From: Candidatus Altimarinota bacterium
Lineage (GTDB): Bacteria > Patescibacteriota > Gracilibacteria > JAUYGZ01
Reading direction: 5' to 3'
DNA length: 64,000 nt
NCBI GenBank assembly: GCA_029233985.1
Contig: JARGOK010000001.1
Span: 1,581-65,580 of the forward strand
Shown here: positions 26,704 to 35,455 of the stretch, one piece after another
Numbering within the stretch: the first letter of the stretch is position 1
How the letters are laid out: each line of letters starts with the position of its first letter
Translations under genes and position numbers: made by a program
Notes under the pieces: model-generated
The model's input: only the letters and a program-made list of their open reading frames with translations
Told to the model about the DNA's origin: nothing
Databases searched by the model: none

Positions 26704-29673
26704 CTATTTAAATTTTTTTCCAAATTCATCAGCACTTGCAATTACTTGTCTTAAACTAATTGAAGACTTAGAAAAATATCTATATTGAATTGCTGTTAAT
26801 TTAATATCCCTAAACCTTAGTTTTCTTGGTCTGAATTGATCATTATCAGCTTCTGTTAGTTGCTTAAACATTCCGTCACACATATCATCAATTTTTTCTA
26901 TTTTTTCTTTTTTCTTATCAAGATAAAGCTTCATGTAGATTTTTTCATCTACAATTTTTTTTCCCATTACTAATAAAATCCTTGAACATACTTTGTTTTT
27001 TAATTCTTTTAACATACCAGCTGATTCTATATCTAAACTACTATGCTTTAAGCATATCTTTTGAAATATACTTCCAAATTGTTTTTCTATCTCTTGTGAA
27101 AACCATTTAATTTTTATAAATTCAATTTTATAATCAGGATTAACTTTAATATTTTTCACTTCTTCTAAACAACTGCTAAAGACTTTTAGAGTTTCATAGC
27201 GTGATTTTAAAGCTTTTGCTTTTTTTAATAGTGAAAGAAAAGTTATTTTTTGATAAGCAGTAATTCCTTCGCTCTCTTTCTTTTCTAAAATTGCTTCTAT
27301 GTCATGGTCTATTTTTGATTTATATATATCCCAATCCCTCCCCAAGGCAGAATTAAGATTTTGATTGGAGATTACTCCCAACTCATCTTGCTTTGCCTCT
27401 AAGGACTTTGTCGTATCTGCAATAAATTCGTTCATTTTCTCAAGACGTTCCTTGGCGGCTTTTTCTTTGGCGGCCTTTTTTTCCAAATCATCATTTTCTT
27501 TTTTTATTGTCGTGACTTCGAGAGCCTTCACATTACTGTCAGAGTAGGCCATGAAGCCCAAGACAGTGAGAGCAAGTCCTGCAACGGCTCCAATGGAAAT
27601 GAATTTATTGAGATTGTTTCTTGCCTTGGTTCGTTCTGCAAAGGCTTTCTTTTTCTCTGATCGAGCTATTTTTTCATTATGCTCCGCATTAGAAACATCA
27701 CTTACGGCCTTCAATCGTTTGGACTTCTCTTCTTTATTTTCATGATAGGCCTTCATGGCGCTTTCTGAAATCGACTCTTTGATCTTCAGAAGTGTCTCTA
27801 AAAATTCTTGGCTCGTTGGTCTGATATTTTCATCCTGAGAGCTAGCTTTTTCGAGAAGGAATGCAAACTTGATCATGGCATTGATCTTTGGGTCGATGCT
27901 TTTATCGATCTTTCTTTCGGTTACCTTTTTAACAACATACTTGTGATGCTCTCCAAAGAAACTCTTTAACGCAGGATTAGTCACCTTTACTGCTGGTCCA
28001 GGATTGTTGTTATTGAGGAATTCTGTAGAAATAGTCGTGCATATGGTCATTATGGAGTTCATTTTTTTACCATAGGCATGTGAGAGAGCTTTGTCTGGTG
28101 ACCCATTGGTAATATAGCTATAGAGGGTCATGGCCAGCGCATAGACATCGACCTTGGGAGAGATAGCATCCCCATTTCCGGCATAAAATGCTTCGTGAGA
28201 CATATAGACAGGTGTCCCTGCTGGTTCTTCAGTACCATCTGCGAGGTCTTTTTTCATGGCAAGTCCTGGGTCTCCTATTTTGCAGTCTCCGTTTTTTGTA
28301 ATCAAAACATTGTCGTTTTTGATATCTCTGTGGATAAACCCCGATTTGTGTATAGCGGCGACTCCTTTACTCATATCGATGGCATGCCGCAATACCGTAT
28401 CAAATTCGATATGATTGTGACCTGCTTGGTCGATTCCTTTTCGGTATTTTGTTAGATCCATTCCTCCTTCGATGTATTCGATTGCCATCACCATCGAGTT
28501 TTTTTGGTCAGTCGTTACTCTGTAGACTCCTAGCACATTGACATTTTGCATTTTGGCCAAAGCCCTGGCTTCTTCTTTTATCGCGGAAATACTTTTATCT
28601 CTATTCTCTTCCGTTTCAGGAATAATTTGCACTTTGAGTGCATCCCATCTATCTAGCTCCTTGTCATATCCCTTCAAAACAATTCCACAGGCTCCTTTGT
28701 CAATCCATTGGAGTTGTTCGTATCCTTCGATACGGTACTTGCCGAGACGTATTTGTTTTTTTATGTTTTCCTCAGTGTAGTACTCATCGAGATCTGGTTC
28801 TTCTTCACCGAGAGCTTCATGACAGGCTTCAGCTTTGTCTCTGCTTTCGTCTTCTAAATCCTGATACCTGTTTGCATTCTCTTCTTGCCCAGGTATTTGT
28901 TGGCAAATCTCTGCGAGTCGATGGTAAATCTCTGTCGACTGAATAAAATACGTCTTTGCAAGCTCACAGCCACCTGCTGTGTGAAACACGACACTTGCCT
29001 CCGAACACAAGCTCTGAGCGAGTTTTTCGCAGAGTACAATTTCTTTGTCTCGACAGGTTTTAAAAGCTGCCCAATAATCTTCTCTCCTGCTTGCAAGCTG
29101 AGGGAAGTCATGACAGGCTTCTAGGAGATTTTTGAAAAAACTCAAACCTTGTGAGTATCCAATAATAGCGAGCTCGAGACTATTTTTAGGGTTTTTATTT
29201 CTCTGATGCTGAATACTGAGATAGTGCTGCTCTTGAGCGTGTGCATCAGCACTGACTTTGTATCCTTTTTGATGCCACTCATTAATTTGCTGAACCGTAA
29301 AGGCACTGTTTTTTGCTGGTTTATCATTCTTTTGAAGGGCTGTCTTTTTGCTTGGCAGAAATCGTAAAGTCCCACCTTTCAGAGACATATTGATAGCGTC
29401 TTCACGATTGAGGTTGTAGGCATCGAATGTTGTTGTAGCAACATGAGATGGATTTGACCGGTACCCGCTCACCAATTTTTTAATATCAAGCGATACCTGT
29501 GTCTTTATTGTTTCAGCGCCTTGAAAATCTCCAAAAGAGTCAGAAATACCTCGATTGGTGTTTTCGTGTGGAGATTGAAATTCTACTCCCTGAGCGGACC
29601 TGAAACGTCTCTGAGGAACTGCTCTTTTGGGAAAACTATCAGAAGCTGGTGAATGGTGAGCTCTTTTAGCCAT
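26704..29673 (-). CDS. Transmembrane Ser/Thr protein kinase (Hanks type) with unusual DPG motif
   Basis: The protein has 989 residues. The N-terminal 300 are polar and helical (TPR-like pattern at 165-290). The kinase domain spans about 315-635: glycine loop IDKGACGIVLKG (324-335), DALKV with Lys347, HRDIKNDN (448-455) with catalytic Asp450 and Asn455, GDPG in place of the DFG motif (467-470), SHE in place of APE (492-494), and VDVYALAM with Asp509. A single membrane segment follows at about 691-710, then a coiled coil (715-780) and a Lys-rich C-terminal domain of 210 residues, probably outside the cell. The Asp of DFG is kept but Phe is Pro. A TATAAA box 8 bases before the ATG suggests a leaderless transcript. 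It heads the kinase-caspase cluster. Confidence 0.88.
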   Translation of the reverse strand: MAKRAHHSPASDSFPKRAVPQRRFRSAQGVEFQSPHENTNRGISDSFGDFQGAETIKTQVSLDIKKLVSGYRSNPSHVATTTFDAYNLNREDAINMSLKGGTLRFLPSKKTALQKNDKPAKNSAFTVQQINEWHQKGYKVSADAHAQEQHYLSIQHQRNKNPKNSLELAIIGYSQGLSFFKNLLEACHDFPQLASRREDYWAAFKTCRDKEIVLCEKLAQSLCSEASVVFHTAGGCELAKTYFIQSTEIYHRLAEICQQIPGQEENANRYQDLEDESRDKAEACHEALGEEEPDLDEYYTEENIKKQIRLGKYRIEGYEQLQWIDKGACGIVLKGYDKELDRWDALKVQIIPETEENRDKSISAIKEEARALAKMQNVNVLGVYRVTTDQKNSMVMAIEYIEGGMDLTKYRKGIDQAGHNHIEFDTVLRHAIDMSKGVAAIHKSGFIHRDIKNDNVLITKNGDCKIGDPGLAMKKDLADGTEEPAGTPVYMSHEAFYAGNGDAISPKVDVYALAMTLYSYITNGSPDKALSHAYGKKMNSIMTICTTISTEFLNNNNPGPAVKVTNPALKSFFGEHHKYVVKKVTERKIDKSIDPKINAMIKFAFLLEKASSQDENIRPTSQEFLETLLKIKESISESAMKAYHENKEEKSKRLKAVSDVSNAEHNEKIARSEKKKAFAERTKARNNLNKFISIGAVAGLALTVLGFMAYSDSNVKALEVTTIKKENDDLEKKAAKEKAAKERLEKMNEFIADTTKSLEAKQDELGVISNQNLNSALGRDWDIYKSKIDHDIEAILEKKESEGITAYQKITFLSLLKKAKALKSRYETLKVFSSCLEEVKNIKVNPDYKIEFIKIKWFSQEIEKQFGSIFQKICLKHSSLDIESAGMLKELKNKVCSRILLVMGKKIVDEKIYMKLYLDKKKEKIEKIDDMCDGMFKQLTEADNDQFRPRKLRFRDIKLTAIQYRYFSKSSISLRQVIASADEFGKKFK

Positions 29674-29775
29674 AGGATTTTATAATTAAGATAATTGTAC
29701 CCCTGCTTTCACATTTTGACGAATTTTTTTTCGCTTTTGTTGTTTTTTCTGGTGTCAGAGGCATTCGTCTGGACA

Positions 29776-29805
29776 CAAAAAATGCTCTTAATATGAATTA
29801 AGAGC
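29776..29805 (-). terminator. Intrinsic terminator (minus strand)
   Basis: GCTCTTAAT and ATTAAGAGC (29784-29805) form a perfect 9-base stem with a 4-base loop. It is followed on the minus strand by a T-run (29777-29782). It begins 5 bases after the stop codon of the 80-codon frame at 29810, which supports that frame being transcribed. Confidence 0.75.
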
Positions 29806-29809
29806 AACC

Positions 29810-30052
29810 TTATATATTTAAACATATGTATCGGTAAAAAGCAAGTTCAAATAGCGCATCAAAATTCAATAAAATGTCTCTGCCCCAAGCCTGGAAGGTT
29901 TTTTTTGGTCTGTATTGCTCTACAAGTTCGTTTGGGGTAATAGGGCAGATAGCCCAAAGAGACACATAATATTCTTTACATCTCAGTATTATTTCTCTTC
30001 TTTCTCCAGAGTCGAACCAGTAGGTGACTAATATGTGGACAGGAATGTACAA
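29810..30052 (-). CDS. Small hypothetical protein or gene remnant, terminated by a hairpin
   Basis: The frame is 80 codons from a TTG start. It stays open upstream to about 30100 without an ATG, so the true start is unclear. The translation looks protein-like and Trp/Tyr-rich (YYVSLWAICPITPNELVEQY, then AWGRDILLNFDALFELAFYR). An intrinsic terminator of the correct orientation follows directly. No family is recognised. It may be a small gene with an unusual start or the 3' remnant of a larger one. The remaining sequence of the 502-base gap between the kinase and mscS holds nothing else I can support. Confidence 0.4.
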   Translation of the reverse strand: MYIPVHILVTYWFDSGERREIILRCKEYYVSLWAICPITPNELVEQYRPKKTFQAWGRDILLNFDALFELAFYRYICLNI

Positions 30053-30175
30053 AAAGACGCGACAAATCGATGTCTTTAGGCGTGGGACAAGGTGATTTAT
30101 TTATCTAAAAAAACCTGTTTTTTATTTCAATCACTTGAAATTAATGATTTTGTGATGGTGGGAAGCATTATAATA

Positions 30176-31057
30176 TTATCTCCCAATATCTCTCTTTGGT
30201 ACTGGTATTTTGATCCCAGCTGCGTCATACGCATTTTTGATTTCTTCTGTGAGTTCAGACTTTGTTAGGATCCAACTTTTTTCTTTATTCTGAGGATCAA
30301 TATAAAACCTCATACTCAGTTCTATTGCATAGTCTCCTATTCTACTAACGAGTACGAGTGGAGCAGGCTTCTTGAGAACATGCTCTTTGTTTTTCATCAC
30401 CTCTAATGCTACTTCACGTGCTTGAGCGATATCTGTTCCAAAATCTACTTTCATAGCAATATCGATCCGACGTTTTTTGTGAGCAGTGAAGGTGATGACA
30501 GGTTTTGTCATGAGTTGTGAATTCGGGATCACGATTTCTGTTCCATCGATTGCCTTTAGGATAGTTGCTCGTGTTTGGATTTCCATCACTTTTCCTTTCA
30601 GTCCGTCTTTTCCAATCTGAATAAAATCCCCGATTCGAAACCGGTTTTGGATAATAACCACAGCACCTGCGATGAGATTTGAGAGCAGGTCTTTGAAAGC
30701 AAATGAAATCCCCAGTCCAAAGAACCCTACGACTTGGACAAAATCAAAGTTGAAGATGAATTGGACCACTATTGCAAACCCTACAAAGAGGGAACCAAAG
30801 ACTGAAAACCTATTTATTAGTGCGGTCATATCTGGATAGAGAGACTCTCCCTTCGCTTCATGAAGCCATTTTATAATTCTTCGAGAAATTAATTTCCCGA
30901 TGATATAAAAGAGAAAGAGGATCCCAACAGAAAGCAGTACATTTCGAAGAATGGTCACAGAGCTGAGAATACTCGTGACAATTTCACTACTGGTTTCGGC
31001 AACCTGACTGGTCGTCGTACGGGTAGCTGCTTGAGCTATGAAAAGAGGAAAATCCAT
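30176..31057 (-). CDS. mscS: Small-conductance mechanosensitive channel (MscS family)
   Basis: This 293-residue inner-membrane channel releases solutes on hypo-osmotic shock. Three membrane segments are visible: about 36-55, 82-102 and the pore helix TM3 (106-128, VVGFFGLGISFAFKDLLSNL with the Gly/Ala packing pattern). After TM3 come the beta domain (FRIGDFIQIGKDGLKGKVMEI, then IPNSQLMTKPVITFT) and the alpha/beta domain (IDIAMKVDFGTDIAQAREVA). The length matches E. coli MscS (286). It is flanked by intergenic DNA on both sides, so it is probably monocistronic. Confidence 0.95.
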   Translation of the reverse strand: MDFPLFIAQAATRTTTSQVAETSSEIVTSILSSVTILRNVLLSVGILFLFYIIGKLISRRIIKWLHEAKGESLYPDMTALINRFSVFGSLFVGFAIVVQFIFNFDFVQVVGFFGLGISFAFKDLLSNLIAGAVVIIQNRFRIGDFIQIGKDGLKGKVMEIQTRATILKAIDGTEIVIPNSQLMTKPVITFTAHKKRRIDIAMKVDFGTDIAQAREVALEVMKNKEHVLKKPAPLVLVSRIGDYAIELSMRFYIDPQNKEKSWILTKSELTEEIKNAYDAAGIKIPVPKRDIGR

Positions 31058-31089
31058 GGTTTTTTTCTAAGACATCGTATTATTATACC

Positions 31090-31344
31090 TTATTTATCTA
31101 GACAAGTAAATAGTTCAAATCGCATTAGTCCGTAGACCGTCCATTTATAGCGTCCTATATATGGTGATGGATGATGAATTGATGACACGAAATGAATCGA
31201 CGTCTTTTTAGGAATGACCAATGAAGCAAGACTGGCTGGATGATGCCTCTGTGCTTTAGCCCAATACCCCTCTGCACCAGTACAGAGATATGGAGACTGC
31301 ACTTTCAAGTTGGGTTCTGCTCTTCCATTGTTTCTCTCTCTCAT
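31090..31344 (-). CDS. Possible small hypothetical protein
   Basis: This 84-codon ATG frame on the minus strand fills most of the 320-base gap between mscS and the SLH gene. The composition (His, Ser, Trp, Tyr-rich; YWAKAQRHHPASLASLVIPK, then SSIHHPSPYIGRYKWTVYG) is more protein-like than chance. There are no membrane segments or known motifs. It ends 32 bases before the mscS start, in the same direction. Comparison with related genomes would settle whether it is conserved. Confidence 0.35.
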   Translation of the reverse strand: MRERNNGRAEPNLKVQSPYLCTGAEGYWAKAQRHHPASLASLVIPKKTSIHFVSSIHHPSPYIGRYKWTVYGLMRFELFTCLDK

Positions 31345-31377
31345 TTTGCTAAGCTGTCCTTGTGATTTGATTACCCT

Positions 31378-33087
31378 ATGAAAAAGTACCTCCTTATTGG
31401 CTTTCTTCTATTGTGCTTTTTCTTTGCACCTCAGGTACTTGCTGCTGAAAGCTTCCAGGAAGAATTGGGGCTGTTCTTTAGCCATCCAGACTCACTTGAA
31501 TTGATTCCTTCACAGCAACTCTTGCCTGGGTTTCGGTTGCTGGATACGCAGACGCAAGAGATTCGGTACGATATAAAGTACCGAAACGAGAATCTGACAT
31601 CTGTCCTCGAAGATGTTCAGCTCAGACTGATCAATACACAGACACGCAGCAATAATGAATTTTTAGAGAAAAGTGCTATTGAGCTCGTAGGTATTACTTT
31701 TGATACTTCTGAACCCATGAAGGTCTTGATTGTTCCTCATTTAGAAGGAAGTCTTCAGTTGGCTTCTTTTGGAAATTCACTCACGGAGTATCAAGGTTTT
31801 TTAGCTGGTATTCAAAAGCCTCGAGTTTTTGGAGATGTCACTGGTCATCCATTACAAGATGAGATAGAGAAGAGTTTTGAGAAAGGGATCTTCACTGGAT
31901 ACGAAGGAACTGGCACACAAAGAGACTTTCACCCAAATGAAGAAATCACAAGAGCAGCCTTTATGAAAGTCATGGTTTTAGCTGCTGATGGAGTGGATCA
32001 GGAATTGGTAGACGATGAGTATTCGAAACGCACGACAGGAAAGATCTTTTCAGATGTAGAAGATGAAACTTGGTTTGCTCCTTATATTTCCTTTGCTGCA
32101 AACAAAGGATGGGTCGATGGATACTCTGATGGGAGTTTTCGTCCTGCAGAGCGTATCAATGCAGCAGAGGCATCCAAGATTCTTTTAAATTCTCAATCTA
32201 TCAAGACCATCACTGATGCAGATGTTTGGTATCGCCCTTACTTTAGGTACTGGACTGAGAAAAATATTTTAGTAGGGGATGATGACCTTTTTCGATTCAG
32301 CTTTGATGAAGAACCATTTTTGATCTATGAACCTGTGAAACGGTCTACAGTTGCTGGCTTTCTAATGAGATTACAATTGGTTCAGTCATCAGTGTATTCT
32401 GTGTTTGGACGTGAAAAGGGGATTGAGTCTCTTGAGTTTTCTTTTGGGAATGATGAACTTAAGGTGTTCGAACTTGGACGTCCCGCTCGATCACTCCGCG
32501 CAACAAACACCTATGATATCCGTCAGAATACTGAATCAATAGGTATGCTTTTTGTATACAATAAATCCGACTGGATTGCGCTAGAAAAAGAAACAGGAGG
32601 ATCAGCACTCAGCCAAGTATATACAGGTGAAACGACCACTGACGTGTATGCCTTTCAGCCTCTATGCCAAGAAAAGAATTGTGGAAAGATGATCACAAAA
32701 TCATTTATACTGACAAACCAAGACCTTGTTCAAGTCTCTGATGACAATCTTTCTTTTCTTGTCTGGAGTCGAGATGTGCTTACTCCTGATGTCCGAATTG
32801 ATCAAAATTTAGAAACACTCGAACTAAAGAACCGGACTGAAGAAGTGGCTTTATTTAGCTTATTCGAAGGAAGAGGCAAAGAATCAGGCTCATACAATAA
32901 TATGCTTCCCCTAAAAAAAATGACTATGGGAGGAAAAACATGGAACCTCTACGAAGGTGATCGTGTAACCCTGACAACTGCGATAGGTTCGGATCTTATG
33001 GTATTAACTCTACGGAATATTTCTTCGTTTGATGAGGTAAGTGATAATGTGAAATTAATGATGAGGACGGTAAAGGGGATGAATTGA
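31378..33087 (+). CDS. SLH-domain surface protein
   Basis: The protein has 569 residues. Its signal peptide (MKKYLLIGFLLLCFFFAPQVLA) is probably cleaved after residue 22. Three SLH repeats lie in the middle, about 158-345: IEKSFEKGIFTGYEG with DFHPNEEITRAAFMKV; FSDVEDETWFAPYISFAANK with GWVDGYSDGSFRPAERINAA; and VWYRPYFRYWTEKNILVGDD. The flanking N-terminal (beta) and C-terminal (about 360-569) domains are unfamiliar. Internal rather than terminal SLH repeats are less usual. The protein is probably anchored to the cell wall outside the membrane. The malic enzyme gene follows 106 bases later and is unlikely to be functionally related. Confidence 0.88.
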   Translation: MKKYLLIGFLLLCFFFAPQVLAAESFQEELGLFFSHPDSLELIPSQQLLPGFRLLDTQTQEIRYDIKYRNENLTSVLEDVQLRLINTQTRSNNEFLEKSAIELVGITFDTSEPMKVLIVPHLEGSLQLASFGNSLTEYQGFLAGIQKPRVFGDVTGHPLQDEIEKSFEKGIFTGYEGTGTQRDFHPNEEITRAAFMKVMVLAADGVDQELVDDEYSKRTTGKIFSDVEDETWFAPYISFAANKGWVDGYSDGSFRPAERINAAEASKILLNSQSIKTITDADVWYRPYFRYWTEKNILVGDDDLFRFSFDEEPFLIYEPVKRSTVAGFLMRLQLVQSSVYSVFGREKGIESLEFSFGNDELKVFELGRPARSLRATNTYDIRQNTESIGMLFVYNKSDWIALEKETGGSALSQVYTGETTTDVYAFQPLCQEKNCGKMITKSFILTNQDLVQVSDDNLSFLVWSRDVLTPDVRIDQNLETLELKNRTEEVALFSLFEGRGKESGSYNNMLPLKKMTMGGKTWNLYEGDRVTLTTAIGSDLMVLTLRNISSFDEVSDNVKLMMRTVKGMN

Positions 33088-33193
33088 GCTGAGCCTGTGC
33101 ACATCCCTCCTTGTAACATTCCACAAGATTCTTTGACTCTCTGAATGATAGGACTTTCTCTCCGAACTCCATACTCTTAACTCCCAATTCTCT

Positions 33194-34348
33194 ATGGATT
33201 ACAACAAACGCTCCCTCGAGCTCCACAAAAAATTTCAAGGAAAGATCTCTGTGACCTCCAAAGTTCCTTTGGACACACAAGATGACTTGGCGACTTTTTA
33301 TTCTCCTGGCGTAGCAGAACCCTGCCGAAAAATCGCAGAAGACAAAGAGCAAGTCTACACCTATACATCAAAAAAGAACTTGGTTGCGGTGATTTCTGAT
33401 GGGTCTGCGGTACTCGGACTAGGGAATATTGGTCCAGAAGCGGGGCTTCCAGTGATGGAAGGGAAGGCCGTTCTTTTTAAAAAATTCGCTGGAGTGGAGG
33501 CTTTTCCGATTTGCTTGGATACACAAGATGTAGATGAGATTGTGAGTATTTGTAAAGCTATTGCACCAACTTTTGGTGGGATCAATCTCGAAGATATTTC
33601 TGCACCACGCTGCTTTGAAATAGAAGAACGACTTAAAAATGAGCTCGATATTCCGGTCTTTCATGATGATCAGCATGGTACGGCTATCGTTCTTTTGGCG
33701 GGGCTAAAGAATTCACTGAAACTTATCGAAAAAGACATTTCTGATATACGGATTGTGATTTCTGGAGCTGGAGCTGCTGGCATCGCCATCGGAAACCTTC
33801 TCCTCCTCGCAGGTGCAAAAGATATTATCATGTGTGATTCAAAAGGAGCAATTTGTGGTGAACGAGGTGATCTCAATCCTGTAAAGTCGGAGCTTCTCAA
33901 TCGAACGAACCCTCGTCAAATATGTGGAACCATTGCCGGAGCTCTCGTGGATGCCGATGTGTTTATTGGGGTTTCAAAACCAAATGTCATCAAGGCTGAA
34001 GATATCGGAAGAATGGCAGACAAGCCATTGATCTTTGCCATGAGTAATCCGATCCCTGAAATAATGCCTGATGATGCAAAAAAAGGAGGAGCGTTTATTG
34101 TAGCTACTGGGAGAAGTGATTATCCAAACCAACTGAACAATGTGTTGGTGTTCCCGGGGATCTTTAAGGGAGCCCTCGAAGCACGCACTCAAATCACTGA
34201 TGATATGAAGCTAGCTGCTGCAGAAGCATTGGCACAGCTAGTAGAGAACCCGACAGTAGACAAAATTATTCCAGGGCCTTTGGAAGAGGGGATTGCAGAT
34301 GTGGTGGCGTCAGCGGTAATGGGGGTTGGGAAGGAAAGACCCCTCTAG
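33194..34348 (+). CDS. NAD(P)-dependent malic enzyme
   Basis: The 384-residue enzyme decarboxylates malate oxidatively to pyruvate. The N-terminal malic domain shows FYSPGVAEPCRKIAEDKEQV (catalytic Tyr and ligand region), AVISDGSAVLGLGNIGPEAG, GKAVLFKKFAG (catalytic Lys) and PVFHDDQHGTAIV (metal-binding Asp pair). The NAD domain has VISGAGAAGIAIGNLLL and the FAMSNPIPEIMPD segment. The length fits short bacterial enzymes that lack the phosphotransacetylase tail of MaeB. Together with the fumarase subunits in this window it links fumarate to pyruvate. The coenzyme preference cannot be read reliably. Its 3' end abuts a palindromic repeat pair. Confidence 0.94.
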   Translation: MDYNKRSLELHKKFQGKISVTSKVPLDTQDDLATFYSPGVAEPCRKIAEDKEQVYTYTSKKNLVAVISDGSAVLGLGNIGPEAGLPVMEGKAVLFKKFAGVEAFPICLDTQDVDEIVSICKAIAPTFGGINLEDISAPRCFEIEERLKNELDIPVFHDDQHGTAIVLLAGLKNSLKLIEKDISDIRIVISGAGAAGIAIGNLLLLAGAKDIIMCDSKGAICGERGDLNPVKSELLNRTNPRQICGTIAGALVDADVFIGVSKPNVIKAEDIGRMADKPLIFAMSNPIPEIMPDDAKKGGAFIVATGRSDYPNQLNNVLVFPGIFKGALEARTQITDDMKLAAAEALAQLVENPTVDKIIPGPLEEGIADVVASAVMGVGKERPL

Positions 34349-34441
34349 ACCCCTAACCCCTTAAAAGGGGAACCGAACAGTGTCATTCATGACAGGAGTG
34401 TTGGAAGAGTGCGTTATTCCCCTTTTAAGGGGTTAGGGGTT
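34341..34441. repeat. Inverted pair of a short palindromic repeat
   Basis: Copy a (34351-34375, CCCCTAACCCC..GGGGAACCG) and copy b (34419-34441) are reverse complements of each other over about 24 bases. They flank a 43-base centre that itself holds the palindrome TGTCAT/ATGACA. Each copy is internally palindromic (CCCCTT/AAGGGG). The pair overlaps the end of the malic enzyme gene and lies between convergent genes, where it could act as a transcription barrier. A third copy lies within murB at 63901-63930. Confidence 0.85.
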
Positions 34442-34449
34442 GGCTCACC

Positions 34450-35349
34450 TTACACCACCGTCAGCATTTTCTTATACCTCTTGTCCTCTCCATGCACAGC
34501 AGCCATATAGCTGGTACGAATTTGCTCTGTGACGGGTCCAAGTTTTCCTTTACTGAGTTTTTTACCATCAATTGATCCAATAGGTGTCACCTCGGCTGCT
34601 GTGCCAGTAAAGAAAGCTTCGTCGGCAGTGTAGGCGTCTTTGAGCTTGAGTGATTTTTCTTTAACGATGTATCCAAGATCGTTTGCGATCATCATAATGG
34701 TTTCTCTTGTGATACCTTTTAAGACTGTTCCCAATGGTGGTGTATAGATGACTCCTTTTTTTACCATAAAGAAGTTTTCCCCGGGCCCCTCGGCAATATT
34801 GCCTTTGTAATCCAGAAGAAGTGCTTCATCGCAGTCTTTTCCTACAACATCGTTGACAGCAAAGATGCTATTTACATAGTAACCACAAACTTTTGATTCT
34901 GGGTAGCAGGTTTGAGGGTGGATTCTCATGATCTTGGTAGACTTCACCTTGATAGGGTTTTCAGAAAGATACTTGCCCCATGGCCAACACGCAATCATTA
35001 ATTCTACTGGACACCCCTTTACCCGAAGCCCCATCTGTCCATACCCAAAATATGCCAATGGACGAATGTATCCGGCCTTGAGTTTGTTTTTCTTCACGGT
35101 TTTTATGATGGCTTCTTCGACTTGTTTTTGAGTGAAAGGTATTTTCATCCGCAAAGACTTAGCTGAGGCAAAAAGTCGCCTCACATGATCCTTTAGCCTT
35201 CTGATAGCTGGTCCTTCTGTAGTTTCATATACTCGAATGCCTTCAAATACTCCGCTACCATAATGAAGAGTGTGCGTAAGAACATGAACTGTCGCTTTTT
35301 TCCAAGGAATGAGTTTTCCATTCATCCAGATGTATTTGGTTGTTTGCAT
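34450..35349 (-). CDS. ilvE: Branched-chain amino acid aminotransferase (class IV PLP)
   Basis: The 299-residue fold-type IV PLP enzyme interconverts Val, Leu or Ile with their 2-oxo acids. The signatures are WMNGKLIPWKKATVHVLTHT, HYGSGVFEGIRVYET, the catalytic-Lys segment YPESKVCGYYVNSIFAVNDV, and EALLLDYKGNIAEGPGENFF, followed by GITRETIMMIANDLGY and FFTGTAAEVTPI. The length is normal for IlvE. No other branched-chain biosynthesis gene is in view, so it may serve amino acid turnover. It converges on the malic enzyme gene across the palindromic repeat pair. Confidence 0.94.
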   Translation of the reverse strand: MQTTKYIWMNGKLIPWKKATVHVLTHTLHYGSGVFEGIRVYETTEGPAIRRLKDHVRRLFASAKSLRMKIPFTQKQVEEAIIKTVKKNKLKAGYIRPLAYFGYGQMGLRVKGCPVELMIACWPWGKYLSENPIKVKSTKIMRIHPQTCYPESKVCGYYVNSIFAVNDVVGKDCDEALLLDYKGNIAEGPGENFFMVKKGVIYTPPLGTVLKGITRETIMMIANDLGYIVKEKSLKLKDAYTADEAFFTGTAAEVTPIGSIDGKKLSKGKLGPVTEQIRTSYMAAVHGEDKRYKKMLTVV

Positions 35350-35455
35350 AAGTGGGGTATTACAGAAAGTGAAAACATTATGCCTGATTGAAAAAGAGAC
35401 TCCAGGGAGTCTTCTTGATCATCTGACGAACCTGTTGGCCGACACTGAAATTATC

